This document shows, one piece after another, positions 13,130 through 23,972 of a stretch of DNA of 64,000 nucleotides (position 1 is the first letter of the stretch; each line of letters opens with the position of its first letter). This stretch comes from Armillaria gallica. Lineage: Eukaryota; Basidiomycota; Agaricomycetes; Agaricales; Physalacriaceae. The notes beneath the pieces were generated by a model. It made no database searches, was not told where the DNA came from, and saw nothing but the letters and a program-made list of their open reading frames with translations. The position numbers were made by a program, and so were the translations under genes. The stretch spans positions 3,224,001 through 3,288,000 of the forward strand of contig JBANDB010000010.1 of the NCBI GenBank assembly GCA_037576215.1. Reading direction: 5' to 3'.

Positions 13130-14942
13130 ACGCTCATTGCAACTGCAACGATGCTTTCTCAGACCCAGCGTGAGAGCTTGGTAACCAACGTCAGTCCAAA
13201 TGAATGACTCAGAAAGAGCGGGATTGCCAACATCCGACGTCCGATTTCATACTGAAGGCCACTTCGCTCCGGTTTCTCACCAGACTACTGGGACTTCTGA
13301 GATCAAGGGTGAGTTAGATCGTCATTAAAATGCCACTGGGAACTGCGCAACGGGGGTCCGCGCCATACCCGAAGGAGCGATCTTCGATTGATGTTGATCC
13401 TACGAGTAAGCACAAAGGAGTACAGGCGCAGTGCACCCACGTATACATGTGATATTCATGCGATTGTTACCCGTTACCGAATATAAATGCACGGATATCA
13501 AAAGTCAGTAGATACACATCGCGAACACAACGACTTCGCGTCTTCTGGTCACAATGAAGAGAAGAGAGAGAAAGACTCTGTCGGAATGGAAGATAAATTT
13601 TCGCCGTTCTGAATTTGACCGTGGAAAGAGGGCAGATAGTCACTCCGTATAATATAAGAAGACGTCTTATACATCAGAGAACCACTCGATCATCGCATTC
13701 TGAAGTCTGCGTGGAAATCGGAGAGACAGAAGAAAGAACTGCAGTTGCAGATTATGTAGAGTCCACGAGAGAGCTAGGCTCTAGAAGCGAAATGTAACAC
13801 CTGAATGAAGGTGATACTTCGTGGATATCGCAGAATTAGATTGCGCTTTCCTACCATAGTTAGGTCAGTAACGAAACTTGAAGGGATTAGCTAACAAAAG
13901 AGTCAGACAGCCTCTGGGAATCTTAATCGATTACTACAGCCTCTCGTTCCCATCTTGCCTGCACACTGCCCTGCTTTCAGGTAGCTGCTTCGAATGCTCT
14001 GGATGTGCTTTGAGCTGGAGTAATAGTCCACGTTGTACGCGAGCAGAAGAGTGGTCCTCCGCTGAGGGTGTATCATTCTGTGGCTCGGATGTAGGTCCGT
14101 AGGGAATCAATAGACAGACAAAATGCACACCTTCTGGATTCCCGCAGTTCATGGGCTACACACATTAGCATTAGTAGACGACGGGAGGGGAAAGGCTGGA
14201 ACATAAGTACCATTCAATAACGTAGATCGCTACCCGCACAGACATTGCATCGACCCAGAAACACTCCAAAATAGAAGCCAGTATATCTCAAAATAAATCC
14301 AGCGTACCGTCAATCTATTCAAGCTACACCAATCAATTCAATGCATTGCCTCATCGATTCAAATAGTCTGCCAGTTTGTCGTGCGCGCCATTCCTGCTGG
14401 GGCTATACCGACGAGTACGGAAAAAATACACAAGATACAGTGCGCTCTACCTTGAAGAAACTTGATTCTCTTTCTCGTCAGGACGACGACCTTCACTAAA
14501 ATGTCGTGCGCGTATGATATATGACGACGATTGAATAATCTAGGGACCTTCTATTATCACAGCGCGGTCACAAGAAGTGAGAGCAAGCTGCCCATGGGTG
14601 GACGTCGACGCTCCGTCGGGTTGTTGACTCGTCATTCCGTCCATAGAAATGTACGCGTGAACCCCAAAGGTCAGGGTGGCCGACGTAGTAGGTGGAGCCC
14701 ATGTAGCACAAATTGGACGAGATCGTTATATTCCTGTCTTACCAATATGTATTCGGGGATCAGCACGACGTAAGTTCACAAGATGGTACGATATAGTCAT
14801 GATAATATACAGACATGATTTCTAAATCCATTCAATCATCGTCAGGTGTGCGGGGAAGCGCGCTTACCTGCAATACGCGCTCATCCCAGTCAGCTAGGTC
14901 GAGCTGAAGATCCAGTCCATTATCCCCTAAACGCTTCAGCTC
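13130..14942. other. Intergenic, nothing recognised
   Basis: Only short overlapping frames on both strands, without consistent splice signals. The last 300 bp lie downstream of the minus-strand F-box gene and probably contain its 3' untranslated region. Confidence 0.35.
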
Positions 14943-16595
14943 CTACAAGCCACCATTCTCGCTGATCGGCACCTCAAATGCTCTCCCTATAACGTCGATC
15001 CGGAGGTACTCAAGCATCTGCGAACAGAGCAGAACACGTCGCGAAACAACCATATCCACAAAATCAACGTCCAGATATTTCACACGATCAAATTCGACGT
15101 TGTCAAGCAATATCTCCAGTTCCTTTAAACAGGGAAGCAGTGTATGATGGAGAGCATCTTCAACAGGAACAGTCTCTGTCATGTCGATAAAAAGAGACAC
15201 CATGGTCGTGTCCGATGCCCTTGACGACTGCTTATCCTGAAAGGAGAGTGAGACGAGCTGGGGGGATAATTGGAGTATGGGAAGCAAGTCTTCGTCCATT
15301 ATTGCATCAATGAAAGTGAGTGTAGTCAGGGAACAGTGGGAGCGAACGACCAAGTCGTGAAGGTGGAAGAGCGCGTCTATGGGACACACCATGACATCTT
15401 CTTCAGCCTTGACTGACGCCAAAGGTATCTGTGTCAAGGCTGGTAGCACTAGGCTACAAAGCAACCCTCCAAGCGAAGCTGAAAGTGTCTGAAGCGATTG
15501 GTGTACGATCTGAGGATGATATGGACCAGGTGATTGAGGAACGACGCTGTGGTGATGGTACGTAAATTCCAAAAGATTAGGCGCCGATGCGATGATGTCC
15601 AGGTACTTTGGTACTGTGTCGTGTTCAGGAAGGCGCCTTACGTCTGAAAATTTAACCAGATTCTCTGCAGGGAACGGAATGTGGGCTTCTGCGTGCATTC
15701 CTGTCAAGTCCAAGGTTTTTAACTTCGGAGCGATTTCGAACGTGTCCATGGCTCCAGGCATGGCATTCGGTGCACACGTCAAGTATACATCCTCAACGCG
15801 GTCGATTCTTCTGCGAACAAGAGACAGTCGAGGTAGGAAAGATGGTACGATAGCCAGTTCAACCGATCCCCAACGCTTCGAATGTGTTAAGAGAAGATCG
15901 AAGCACTGGCTCATCTCTTCAGGTTCATCAGCCCGATCGTCGGCGGCCTCCTCATGGAATCCCCAACATTTGAAGAAAAAATCAAGGCGGTGGTTCTGAC
16001 TACGTTCCAAAGCTCGGTTAAGAAGAGCCATCATGTCCTTCTTGGGAGCTGGGATCAACATATCCCCTTTCTCCGAGCGCTTACGCTGCCAAGTGATCTC
16101 CAGGGTCGACCAGATATCAGGACACAGAAACTGAACTGCGTCTCTCCACGAGCTGCATACCTGACCGAGATGCCATGGCCCTGCTGCGATCTTGAACACG
16201 TTGAATCCAAAGACGTGGCAGGGGTCTGCGGCAGTGGGTTCAGTCTGCTTCTTCGGCGTCCAGCGCAGGATCTCGACGAGGATTTCAGAGGGTAAGCGAC
16301 GGATGGGGGATAACGCCGCACGGTAGTCGTGCCTAATGTTTTTGAGGTGTGCCATCTTCGCCTCCAGAGATGCAGCTGCGCTTCGGAGGAGATCGATCTC
16401 GCTCTGGATTTCGCTAATGGGAGCGTCGAGGACCTCGATACGAGCCTCCAACTGAGCAGCTTGGAAGGCCGTTGGTACGGCATTGGTAGACAGTGGCGCG
16501 ATGAGCTCTGGAGAATGACTGGATGTCGATACCCAATCGTATCTGGACAGCAAATCACGGAGGAAAGCGGGAGTAGACTGCTTTATTGACGTCAT
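14943..16595 (-). CDS. F-box protein with leucine-rich C-terminal region, 550 aa
   Basis: Single exon, ATG at 16595-16593, TAG at 14945-14943. The protein begins with a coiled coil (about residues 45-95: EARIEVLDAPISEIQSEI...), then an F-box (about 96-155) with the typical IRRLPSEILVEILRW start and a VCSSWRDAVQFLCPDIWSTL end. A long region of degenerate leucine-rich repeats follows, with phrases such as PKLKTLDLTGM, APNLLEFTY and LPCLKELEILLDN. F-box proteins bridge Skp1-Cullin1 ubiquitin ligases to substrates; mushrooms have very large families with this coiled coil/F-box/LRR layout, nearly all without known substrates. The start is chosen because the coiled coil requires it and a second ATG is far downstream. 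A lineage-specific, fast-evolving paralogue is likely. Confidence 0.88.
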   Translation of the reverse strand: MTSIKQSTPAFLRDLLSRYDWVSTSSHSPELIAPLSTNAVPTAFQAAQLEARIEVLDAPISEIQSEIDLLRSAAASLEAKMAHLKNIRHDYRAALSPIRRLPSEILVEILRWTPKKQTEPTAADPCHVFGFNVFKIAAGPWHLGQVCSSWRDAVQFLCPDIWSTLEITWQRKRSEKGDMLIPAPKKDMMALLNRALERSQNHRLDFFFKCWGFHEEAADDRADEPEEMSQCFDLLLTHSKRWGSVELAIVPSFLPRLSLVRRRIDRVEDVYLTCAPNAMPGAMDTFEIAPKLKTLDLTGMHAEAHIPFPAENLVKFSDVRRLPEHDTVPKYLDIIASAPNLLEFTYHHHSVVPQSPGPYHPQIVHQSLQTLSASLGGLLCSLVLPALTQIPLASVKAEEDVMVCPIDALFHLHDLVVRSHCSLTTLTFIDAIMDEDLLPILQLSPQLVSLSFQDKQSSRASDTTMVSLFIDMTETVPVEDALHHTLLPCLKELEILLDNVEFDRVKYLDVDFVDMVVSRRVLLCSQMLEYLRIDVIGRAFEVPISENGGL

Positions 16596-18104
16596 GGCTG
16601 AGACTGAAAAGCGGTTCAGTCATTGGATGGGCAACGGTAGGGAAAGATACGAGAGATCTTACATATGGCTCTGGTGGGGGATATTGATGTGCAGGGTACT
16701 ATCGAAAGGCTTATGAGACCCGCCCCGACACTTGGAATGAAATAAGAAACAACGCGGAAGGACAATGGGTGAAGATGGCATCTAGAATACGGCAAAGAGA
16801 CCCTGGCCGGCATTTTCCATATTTGAATTGGCTCATAGAGTTTCAACGACGCGTGAAGATCGTTCGAGATTGCAGTTTCCTTATGTTCAAAGTATCTCTT
16901 AACAGGTGAATCAGTTGATAGTCTCTGAGGTGCAAGGGAGGGAGACGTACAAGAGACGTAAACCTTAGGCTAGTTGTAATTGTCGCACTGGAAACGAGAA
17001 CGTAATGCAGGGTCTCAGTTCATATGTTGCGGCGTCTTCTGTATTTGACGCAACCTAAATAACGGTGACAGAGATGAGAGGCGGTAGCACTGAGCCTGAC
17101 GGTCGGGCGAATGATGTCACCATTTTAATTAGAAGTGATGAACGGCGTATTGCATAGAAAAGGTCTTCAAGCTTCAAGGCTGGGACCCGAGGCAGGAACA
17201 AGGAAGCTCATTGATTAGGACAATCTGTCAAGACAGCTGAGCTGATGCTTGGCAGGTGAAAAGGGCGAGTATCGTACCTCTGGCCAAATTTGAGCTTGTC
17301 GCTGGAACACTTGCAATGTACAATCGCCAGCCAATCTCTCGACAGAGGGCGTTCTCCAGAAGGCCCTTGTTGCTGCTCGATCCTCGGCAGTGTTAAACAG
17401 CGGAGGGTAGCTACACATCCGAGTGAAAGACGTTTCTAGTCCGAGGCCACAGCGAGTATAAGCCAATCTTCCAGAGACAAACACGTTAGATGCAGTGCGA
17501 GATGGCAGGAAGATGCCGATGTCAATAGAACATATAAGAGGGAAAAAATCTACAAGGAATTACATGAGAGGAATTGAGCAAATGGAATACTACTCATTGT
17601 TTCTGGAAAATGCTATCATTGAACTCTGAGTCATAACAGATATTTCATTATTCCAGTACTTGGTTTGCGTCGGAAAGGACCGGACACGGACCTATCATGC
17701 TTTGGCTTCTGCTTAAGATACGGCCGCAAAGCCATGGTATCGTTATAATTGTGCTGGGAGGTTTAAGAAAAAAAATCCAATCATATTGGCAATGCAACCT
17801 CTATATCGGTGAACAGCGAGCGGACGACGGGAGTGCAAAATGTTTACACGGTGTTGTCTAGTCGAAGACTGTTTGACCTATCTATAAGTAAGGTATGAAC
17901 CGGAGAAAGAGTAACGTACGGAATATGTTTCCAATTCTAGCAGTTCCGAGATATTACGACAGCCAAAGAGACGATATAAAAGAGAGAGATGCAATTTTGA
18001 TGGTGATGGCAGGGGATGTGAAATTGACCGGCCGGTAACCTAAGTTGGGCTCGTCGGCAGTATGGCCCGAAAGTCCGGATCCAGCTTTGTCTCCGCCCAT
18101 CACC
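16596..18104. other. Intergenic region between divergent F-box and membrane-protein genes
   Basis: No coding frame that can be supported. The stretch 17,945-18,104 is the conserved upstream region of the gene at 18,105: it reappears with clear similarity before the truncated copies at 54,530 and 62,050 (for example GCAATTTTGAT...GTGAAATTGACCGGCC). Promoter and leader are therefore the likely content. Confidence 0.4.
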
Positions 18105-19257
18105 ATGACAGACAGGAAGTCGCAGCCACCTCCACGAAACTCAAATACGATATCTTCTAGCTCTCGTCTAGCTCCTCCACCTCCATACAGCGAAGATATT
18201 GAACGTGGAGTGAACGAGACTAGACCTTTGTATTCTGGTAGGTTACCATTCTTTTCTTCGCAGATTCCTTTCATCATCTTGTTCTACAGCAAATCACGTT
18301 AGTTACACTGTTCCAACGGAAATTACAGAGTGAGTCCATGATTGCAATCTACCAGTTGAATAGTCTCCGAATGCCCGCTCGCTTAGCGCTTATCAATCAG
18401 CATCAGCGTCGTCATCTTGGTGCGTCGCAGTACTTCTTTTTCTTACAACGCCTAATTGTAATTGGAAGTAAAACTCTTCGAACACTACTTGTGTTTTCTA
18501 TCCTTGCGATCGTCTTCACACTTTACCTCCGCGAAAGGAGGAATCATCAACTCATCCTTGACGGTCTCACATGGACCGAACTCACTGCATCAAACCGATG
18601 CCTCCGCTACAGCACCCGGGAATATTCTGCTCTGCTGAGGGGCGTACTGAACAACGGCGATGGTCTGCAGTGGTGCAAGGAGAAGGAGATCATCATTCAC
18701 GGAATAGATTTCAGGAAGCCTACACATTGTACTATCGACGTGGATAAATCGGCAAGGAAAGCGTCATTTCCAGATACCAGATTGACTGATCTCTATCTAG
18801 GGGACCACCAGGGTTTACGGCCATTGGATCTTCAAGTCGAATGAGCCGCGTTGCTTGACGACATGGGAAGATTTCAGGGACAAGGTGCGTCTCTTGATTT
18901 TCTTTCGTGTTCTGGGACCTAATGCTTACATAACGTGCGATGGTCTCTTTAGGGATGTGCCGCCAAAGGATCGAAGTACCGCGTAAGTCCATTCAAGCTC
19001 ATACATTTCCACCGATTTCATGTATTTCGAAGCGCATTGAAGCCCAGATGGGAAACCATCAGCCGCTATGGGATAATTGGCGCGAGATGTGTTCTACGAC
19101 TCCTGCAGACTATGAAGGGCATCATTTTGATCGACCGGATAGCTGTGAGTGGGTAAGCTACTTCGTACTCCATGTGTATTCTATTACTTATGCTTAGACT
19201 TAGAGCTTTCTCGGTAGTGTAACGGGTGTCTGGTTTCTCAAGGACAAAAGTTGCTGA
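18105..19257 (+). CDS. Single-pass membrane protein with Cys-rich TREY/CSTTPAD domain, about 257 aa
   Basis: Exons: 18105-18237, (18387)-18739, 18801-18884, 18953-18982, 19033-19152, 19204-19257; introns 18740-18800, 18885-18952, 18983-19032 and 19153-19203 are 50-68 bp with GT...AG. The first intron is uncertain: an acceptor at 18386 or a 26-bp intron ending at 18263 both keep frame. The protein has a cytosolic Pro-rich start with a PPPY motif (APPPPYSED), one transmembrane helix (TLLVFSILAIVFTLYL), then a domain with conserved phrases RCLRYSTREY, WCKEKEIIIHGIDF, EPRCLTTWEDFRDKGC, MCSTTPADYEGHHFD and a final GVW..KD.SC. These phrases mark an Agaricomycetes-specific family of unknown function that I recognise from other genomes. 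Correct splicing recovers the entire domain, including the ending Cys, so the gene is probably functional. Truncated copies of its 5' part occur near 54,600 and 62,150. Confidence 0.75.
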
Positions 19258-19752
19258 TCCATATATCATCTCTCACCTTTACTGATTATCTTTGTACATT
19301 TAATAATGAAGGGCGTGGTGCTGCATCACCGGTAATAAACAACTTTATTTCGCTAGGTGATCATCTAGTTTCCTTGGATGGACCGCGCTTGAGATCTTGA
19401 GACCGGAGAAGGATACTAGCAATGAAGTCACGAGTGTCGGATGAGACGAAAATAGTAAGGTGGACTGTGAAAGTACAATATGAATCCACCAAAAGCCTAG
19501 CGACATGCACCGTGACGAAGTTGCGACTTTGTTGTGGGCCGCCGCCCGGAACAGCGCCGCGGTCACACATGACGATGCGTGACAGTAGATGCGTTAGCGG
19601 CGCCCCGCAGACGCAAAGCTGCTCTGCCCCCTCTACTTGGTCAAACTAGTACATGGTCCTCTGTTTTCGAAGTATTGACTGTATGCCTTAACTTTCTTTT
19701 TACCTTGGTCCTACACTGACGTTTTCTTTGCTTGAAGGACAGTCCTTTTGCA
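19258..19752. other. Intergenic, nothing recognised
   Basis: It contains the 3' end of the upstream membrane-protein gene and the presumed promoter of the F-box gene at 19,753. No supported coding frame. Confidence 0.35.
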
Positions 19753-21156
19753 ATGTCTAACGAAAATTTTATTTCGCGTCTCAACGACGACGTTCTGTTG
19801 GAAATATTCCTCCATTTATGTGCCGAAAAGTCCCGGAGTGTATATTGCAACTATCCGTACCCCGCTCTGCAATTGTCACTCGTCTGTTCACGTTGGCGTG
19901 CGGTGTCACTTTGCTCCTATCGCCTGTGGACAAATATCACAGTCCTTATCTCTACCACAGCGCCACGGGACGGCGAGCCAGGACCTGATGAGCGTGCTCG
20001 CCATGCCCCATTTCAGGAAGAGATCACGAATTTCTACGTACAGCGCTCGCACGGCTGGTTAATCAGTGTTTTTGTGTGCAGGAGCACACAATCTTGGTCG
20101 CCAAAAATTCCTCCTCTTTCTGAATGGGTCTTCCCAGTTAGCGATACGCAGATTTATCTGCTGTGTCAGGATACTGGCTGGGAGGAGATCAGTATTTTAA
20201 GCTGGTGGCATGGGCCCATGTAAGACTAAAGTTTACGTCGCTTGTTGGATATAGGAGCTCAGTGTTTGAAGGCGGTGCATACGGTAACGCTCCCGGGACA
20301 TCCAAGCCTTTATACGCCACCTGCTTTTGCGCTGGCTTCAAATCTTCGTAGTCTCTATCTCCATGGCCATAACTGTTGTTATAGCATCGACAATGGATCA
20401 TCGCACCCCGATTTCCTTTTCAATAAAATACGCTTGTTGGCCATTAATGGTTCTTCCACTCGAGGTGATATCGAATGTGGTAGCATTCTCTTGATACGGC
20501 GCGCTCTTGCGCGTTTCCCATATATCCAAGACCTTATACTCTCGGTCCCGCTCGTCGATCCCCACGAAAATGACATCCTACCAATCCTTTCTCTATCCTT
20601 TCTGACTTCTTTGACCCTCTGGGTTGACTACGCCTGCCAGGGCAAAGTGAAGTACTACTTATCCAATCTCTCTTTACCGTGTCTGCGTTCTTTCGCCCTG
20701 AAATATGTTAACAACATCATCCAGTACCCTTTTGTTGCGAAATCGATGGCTGATATCCTTGGCACATGCTCGCAGTCTCTTCGTTCATTCTCATTGGAGA
20801 AAGTTCCCATTCGAACTTCAAGTTTGATTGACATTCTTTCGGTTGTCCCTGGATTAACGTGCCTCGAGATCCGTGATCCGGTACTCGGAAGCTTCATCCC
20901 GTATTGTCTTGTCTCACAGACGTTGGCCGCCTACTTCGAGGCTAACCCCGTGTTCCTTCCGGACCTCGACGCCGTGCAGTTCATCTGGCAGAGGGAGGAT
21001 ACTGGGCGCGAGCTGGAAAAAGCGCTGATGGAAATGGCTGAGACGCGCAGAGCGTATGGGAAGTTGAAGGAGGTTATTATCGGGAGGCTCAATTCATACG
21101 AGGAATTGAGTGTGGATACAAATCGTCGGCTGGCGGCGTTGAAGCGGCGAGATTAA
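19753..21156 (+). CDS. F-box protein, 446 aa, two exons
   Basis: Exon 1 is 19753-20191, intron 20192-20254 is 63 bp (GTATTT...ATATAG, with a GACTAAA branch-like site), exon 2 is 20255-21156. The phase-1 join is open throughout; without it the frame would end at 20,221. The F-box lies at the N-terminus (residues about 5-65: ISRLNDDVLLEIFLHLCAEK ... LVCSRWRAVSLCSYRLW). A degenerate leucine-rich region follows (ALASNLRSLYLHGH, FLTSLTLWVDYA, VPGLTCLEI) and the C-terminal tail is helical and charged. As an F-box protein it would connect a substrate to an SCF ubiquitin ligase. It differs from the F-box protein at 14,943 in lacking the leading coiled coil, so the two are not recent duplicates. Confidence 0.82.
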
Positions 21157-21649
21157 CCGACGGACAGTTTAGGCATTGTCCTGAGGGACGCGTATCATTC
21201 TAAATAGTGTCCCATTAAAAGCTTGGTTAATGATTGTAACTCATACTCCTTAGAGAACCGTCTTATAGCTTTGTCCGAAATCGGCAAGAAATTCTGAGTC
21301 CTGTTGTTTCGTCAATCTCAGGAAGTCCCGAATTATTGGTTGACGTGTTGTTTTCTTATTTCGACTGGTTATTGGCGAGATTTCTTAAGTAGTCCCTGCC
21401 TGACGTCGCCCATCAGAGAACATCTGCAGATACTTTCACCTGCAGTGCCCAGGACTGGTTGAATAATCCTGAAAGCAAAAGATACCCTGCTATCTCTATT
21501 TCTTGAGCATAACTTTTTGTCGGATGATGTGCCTCATCTCATTCGCCTGAGAAAAGACATTTACAGACCTGCGACGGACCAACAGTTGAGAGCAATGAAG
21601 ACGTGGTTCAAATCAGCATAGTAGCCTGACTATCGATCACTGCCCAATT
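21157..21649. other. Intergenic, nothing recognised
   Basis: 3' flank of the F-box gene up to the start of repeat relic copy B. No reading frame worth naming. Confidence 0.35.
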
Positions 21650-23250
21650 TTTTCCAGTTGTTTCTTATAAACTGTTTCTAATCTCCAAGCGAGAGACGCC
21701 GTCAAGAGGTAGAATGCACGTTGTCATGCCACGCAATGTAGCCATAACACGCAACGAGGAAACAATATCACCTTCTGTAGTTCACCCTGTCATATTTCCG
21801 CAGCGGTGGTGAATGCAGTTGAGCTTGACTGAACATGTAACCCCTTGGCGGGGATTCGGGAGCCAAGGTCATCAATGGAAATTAGAGCCCCGCATTTGAG
21901 TCGCATGGCGTCGACGTCCATATGGTGAGATTTATGCAACACAGATTGCACTGAAAAGCGATGGATAGGAAATCGGTCAGAAGCAATTACTTGGAGTCTG
22001 CGAAGAGGCAAAGTAAAGCTACATCTGTTGGTCAAATGGTCATGGACAATGCAGAGATTGGTCACATGGCAAGCACACCTATAAGGAGTGGAATGAAAAA
22101 CATGAACAGGTCCACACGACGTCGAATCACAGATTCTTAGCTGTCGTGCACCTTATTTCGGCCAGATGCGATGCACACAGAAACCATGAGAAGTTTTGAA
22201 TTACTATGCGTAGAAATACAATTGAAACTATTGTACAGTGAGTCAGAAAAACTAACATTCAATGAAAGGATTATCGTGTGCATCATCCTGTATACCAGGC
22301 GTAAGCGGTAGAACTAAGTGAACAGAAGTGAAAACCAACTCGAATAGAGGCTATTTGCGTCGTAAAGATCCTTAGGGAAGAAAAGATAGTGGCGACGTCT
22401 GTGGGTCTCCACACGACGACATCAAAAGGCAGTGGAGCATAATAGGGACAATGCCAGGTACCCTGGTCCGAGCCATTTTGTTCATCGAACCGAAGGGAGG
22501 AAACTTTGGTGGCCGTTAAGTACGACGATAAGGCTCTGAGATAGACAGGGTCCCACATAACCCGCCCGATGTCAATACCCAGCTCAATCATGCCGGCCTC
22601 CCATGACGACGATGAGGAGCTATCCATCTCCAACACGAACATCGTCTTTAAGTGCACAAGGGTCCTGGCGACGAAGACAAGCTTGTGCAAGGATGACTAG
22701 AATATGACAGTCACATCGATTGACGAGGGTTAGTTTTCTGCGGTTCACTTGGAGTAAACCTCAATTATCCCGTCTAGCAGAACTTACTTCGCCTCTCTGC
22801 TACCACTGCAAGACAAAGTGTTGCGTCAAAATCGGTGATAGACTATAGGTTAAAAAAACTGACATGAACGAGAGTTACTCAGCTCGATAAGCGAGACCAG
22901 TGCAGTGAAAATGGGAGCACATTGAAGGTGACAGCTTGGAAGGAAGCCTAGATCAGACTCTCAATGATGGCGGCAGTAACCGGTGCGCACGATCCCTCGA
23001 TGTGAATCCGTGGAAGCTCCAAATACAGAGCTTCAGAATGATTGGATGGCATCTTGCGAAAGCTTACACTGAGTATATCTTAATTTCTGTCATCACAGAA
23101 CTTCGGTTTCCAAACTCTCCCTCTCTCTTACCACAATCTAGCTAACTTATTTGTTCCCTTTGTATTACCCAGCGCATACTGCGACCGCTACTTACTACCA
23201 ACCTACTACTACATTCTCGACAGGGACAACAAATAATGCTTCCTCTGAGT
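21650..23250 (-). pseudogene. Degenerate multi-copy gene relic, copy B
   Basis: Reverse-strand copy of the relic at 3955-5560. On the minus strand it starts near 23,240 (AACTCAGAGGAAGCATTAT) and runs through a frame MPSNHSEALYLELPRIHIEG..CAPVTAA that ends in an in-frame TAG. It continues with the best preserved block, minus 22,690-22,283 (135 codons, containing MDSSSSSSWEAGMIELGIDI, RFDEQNGSDQGTW, PFDVVVWRPTDVATIF and RIFTTQIASIRVGF). That block looks truly coding, so this copy decayed more recently than copy A. The family is not recognised. The early stop and frame changes make it a pseudogene unless splicing removes them. Confidence 0.5.
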
Positions 23251-23972
23251 TTTCAGTCTGTGCCGAGCTCAAAATTCGCACGAAATATCAACAGCCAAAT
23301 TCAACGTTGTTTCTGTGAACAGTTGAAATTGGAGGACGGAGCGGGAGCCACGAGTCCGGCCGTCCGACCAGTCCGAGTCCGACGATGAATCTGGAACATT
23401 ACTACAGCTTCAACCAGCACCATAGCCTTGAACAGAACAGCAGAACAGCAGTATGGCGGCCCGACGATCCCGGCTCGCATTCCCCATATAGGATGGAGGC
23501 TGTCCTTGCGCCACAATGAAATTTTAAATAAGTTCGGGAGAACGTTGAGAGAACTAGGTTCTATCCTGCACTCACATACGTTCCTATCCTGGCGCAAATA
23601 TCTCGTTATTCCATCTCAAAATTTGAAGGATGATATATATATTGGATTTATATGACGCTCAAAGGGCGTCTGTCAAGTTCTTTGCAGCTGTCTTTAGGAA
23701 TGCCATTTCCGTCGCGAGTTCCTGCTTTTGTCTGGACGTATCATCTCACGAATTGAGCAGGCTCCAGACAAGGTGAGTCATTTTTAGTTTTCGGGTCAGC
23801 CGTTAACATCAAATTATCATTCTCTCCTTCTGATGCTGTTCGCATGACAGAAAACTCCACAGCACATCCGGAACCGGTTCAACAAATTATTACTTGGACT
23901 ATGACCTCGTATATCGGTTGTGTTCTATCGAGTGGGTGGTTCTGAATGACGTTGGCGTAGCACATCCTGATC
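23251..23972. other. Upstream region of the metacaspase gene
   Basis: A short frame from ATG 23385 (MNLEHYYSFNQHHSLEQN...) could be an extra N-terminal exon of the metacaspase, but it runs into a stop and no convincing donor links it. Otherwise nothing is recognised. Confidence 0.3.
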
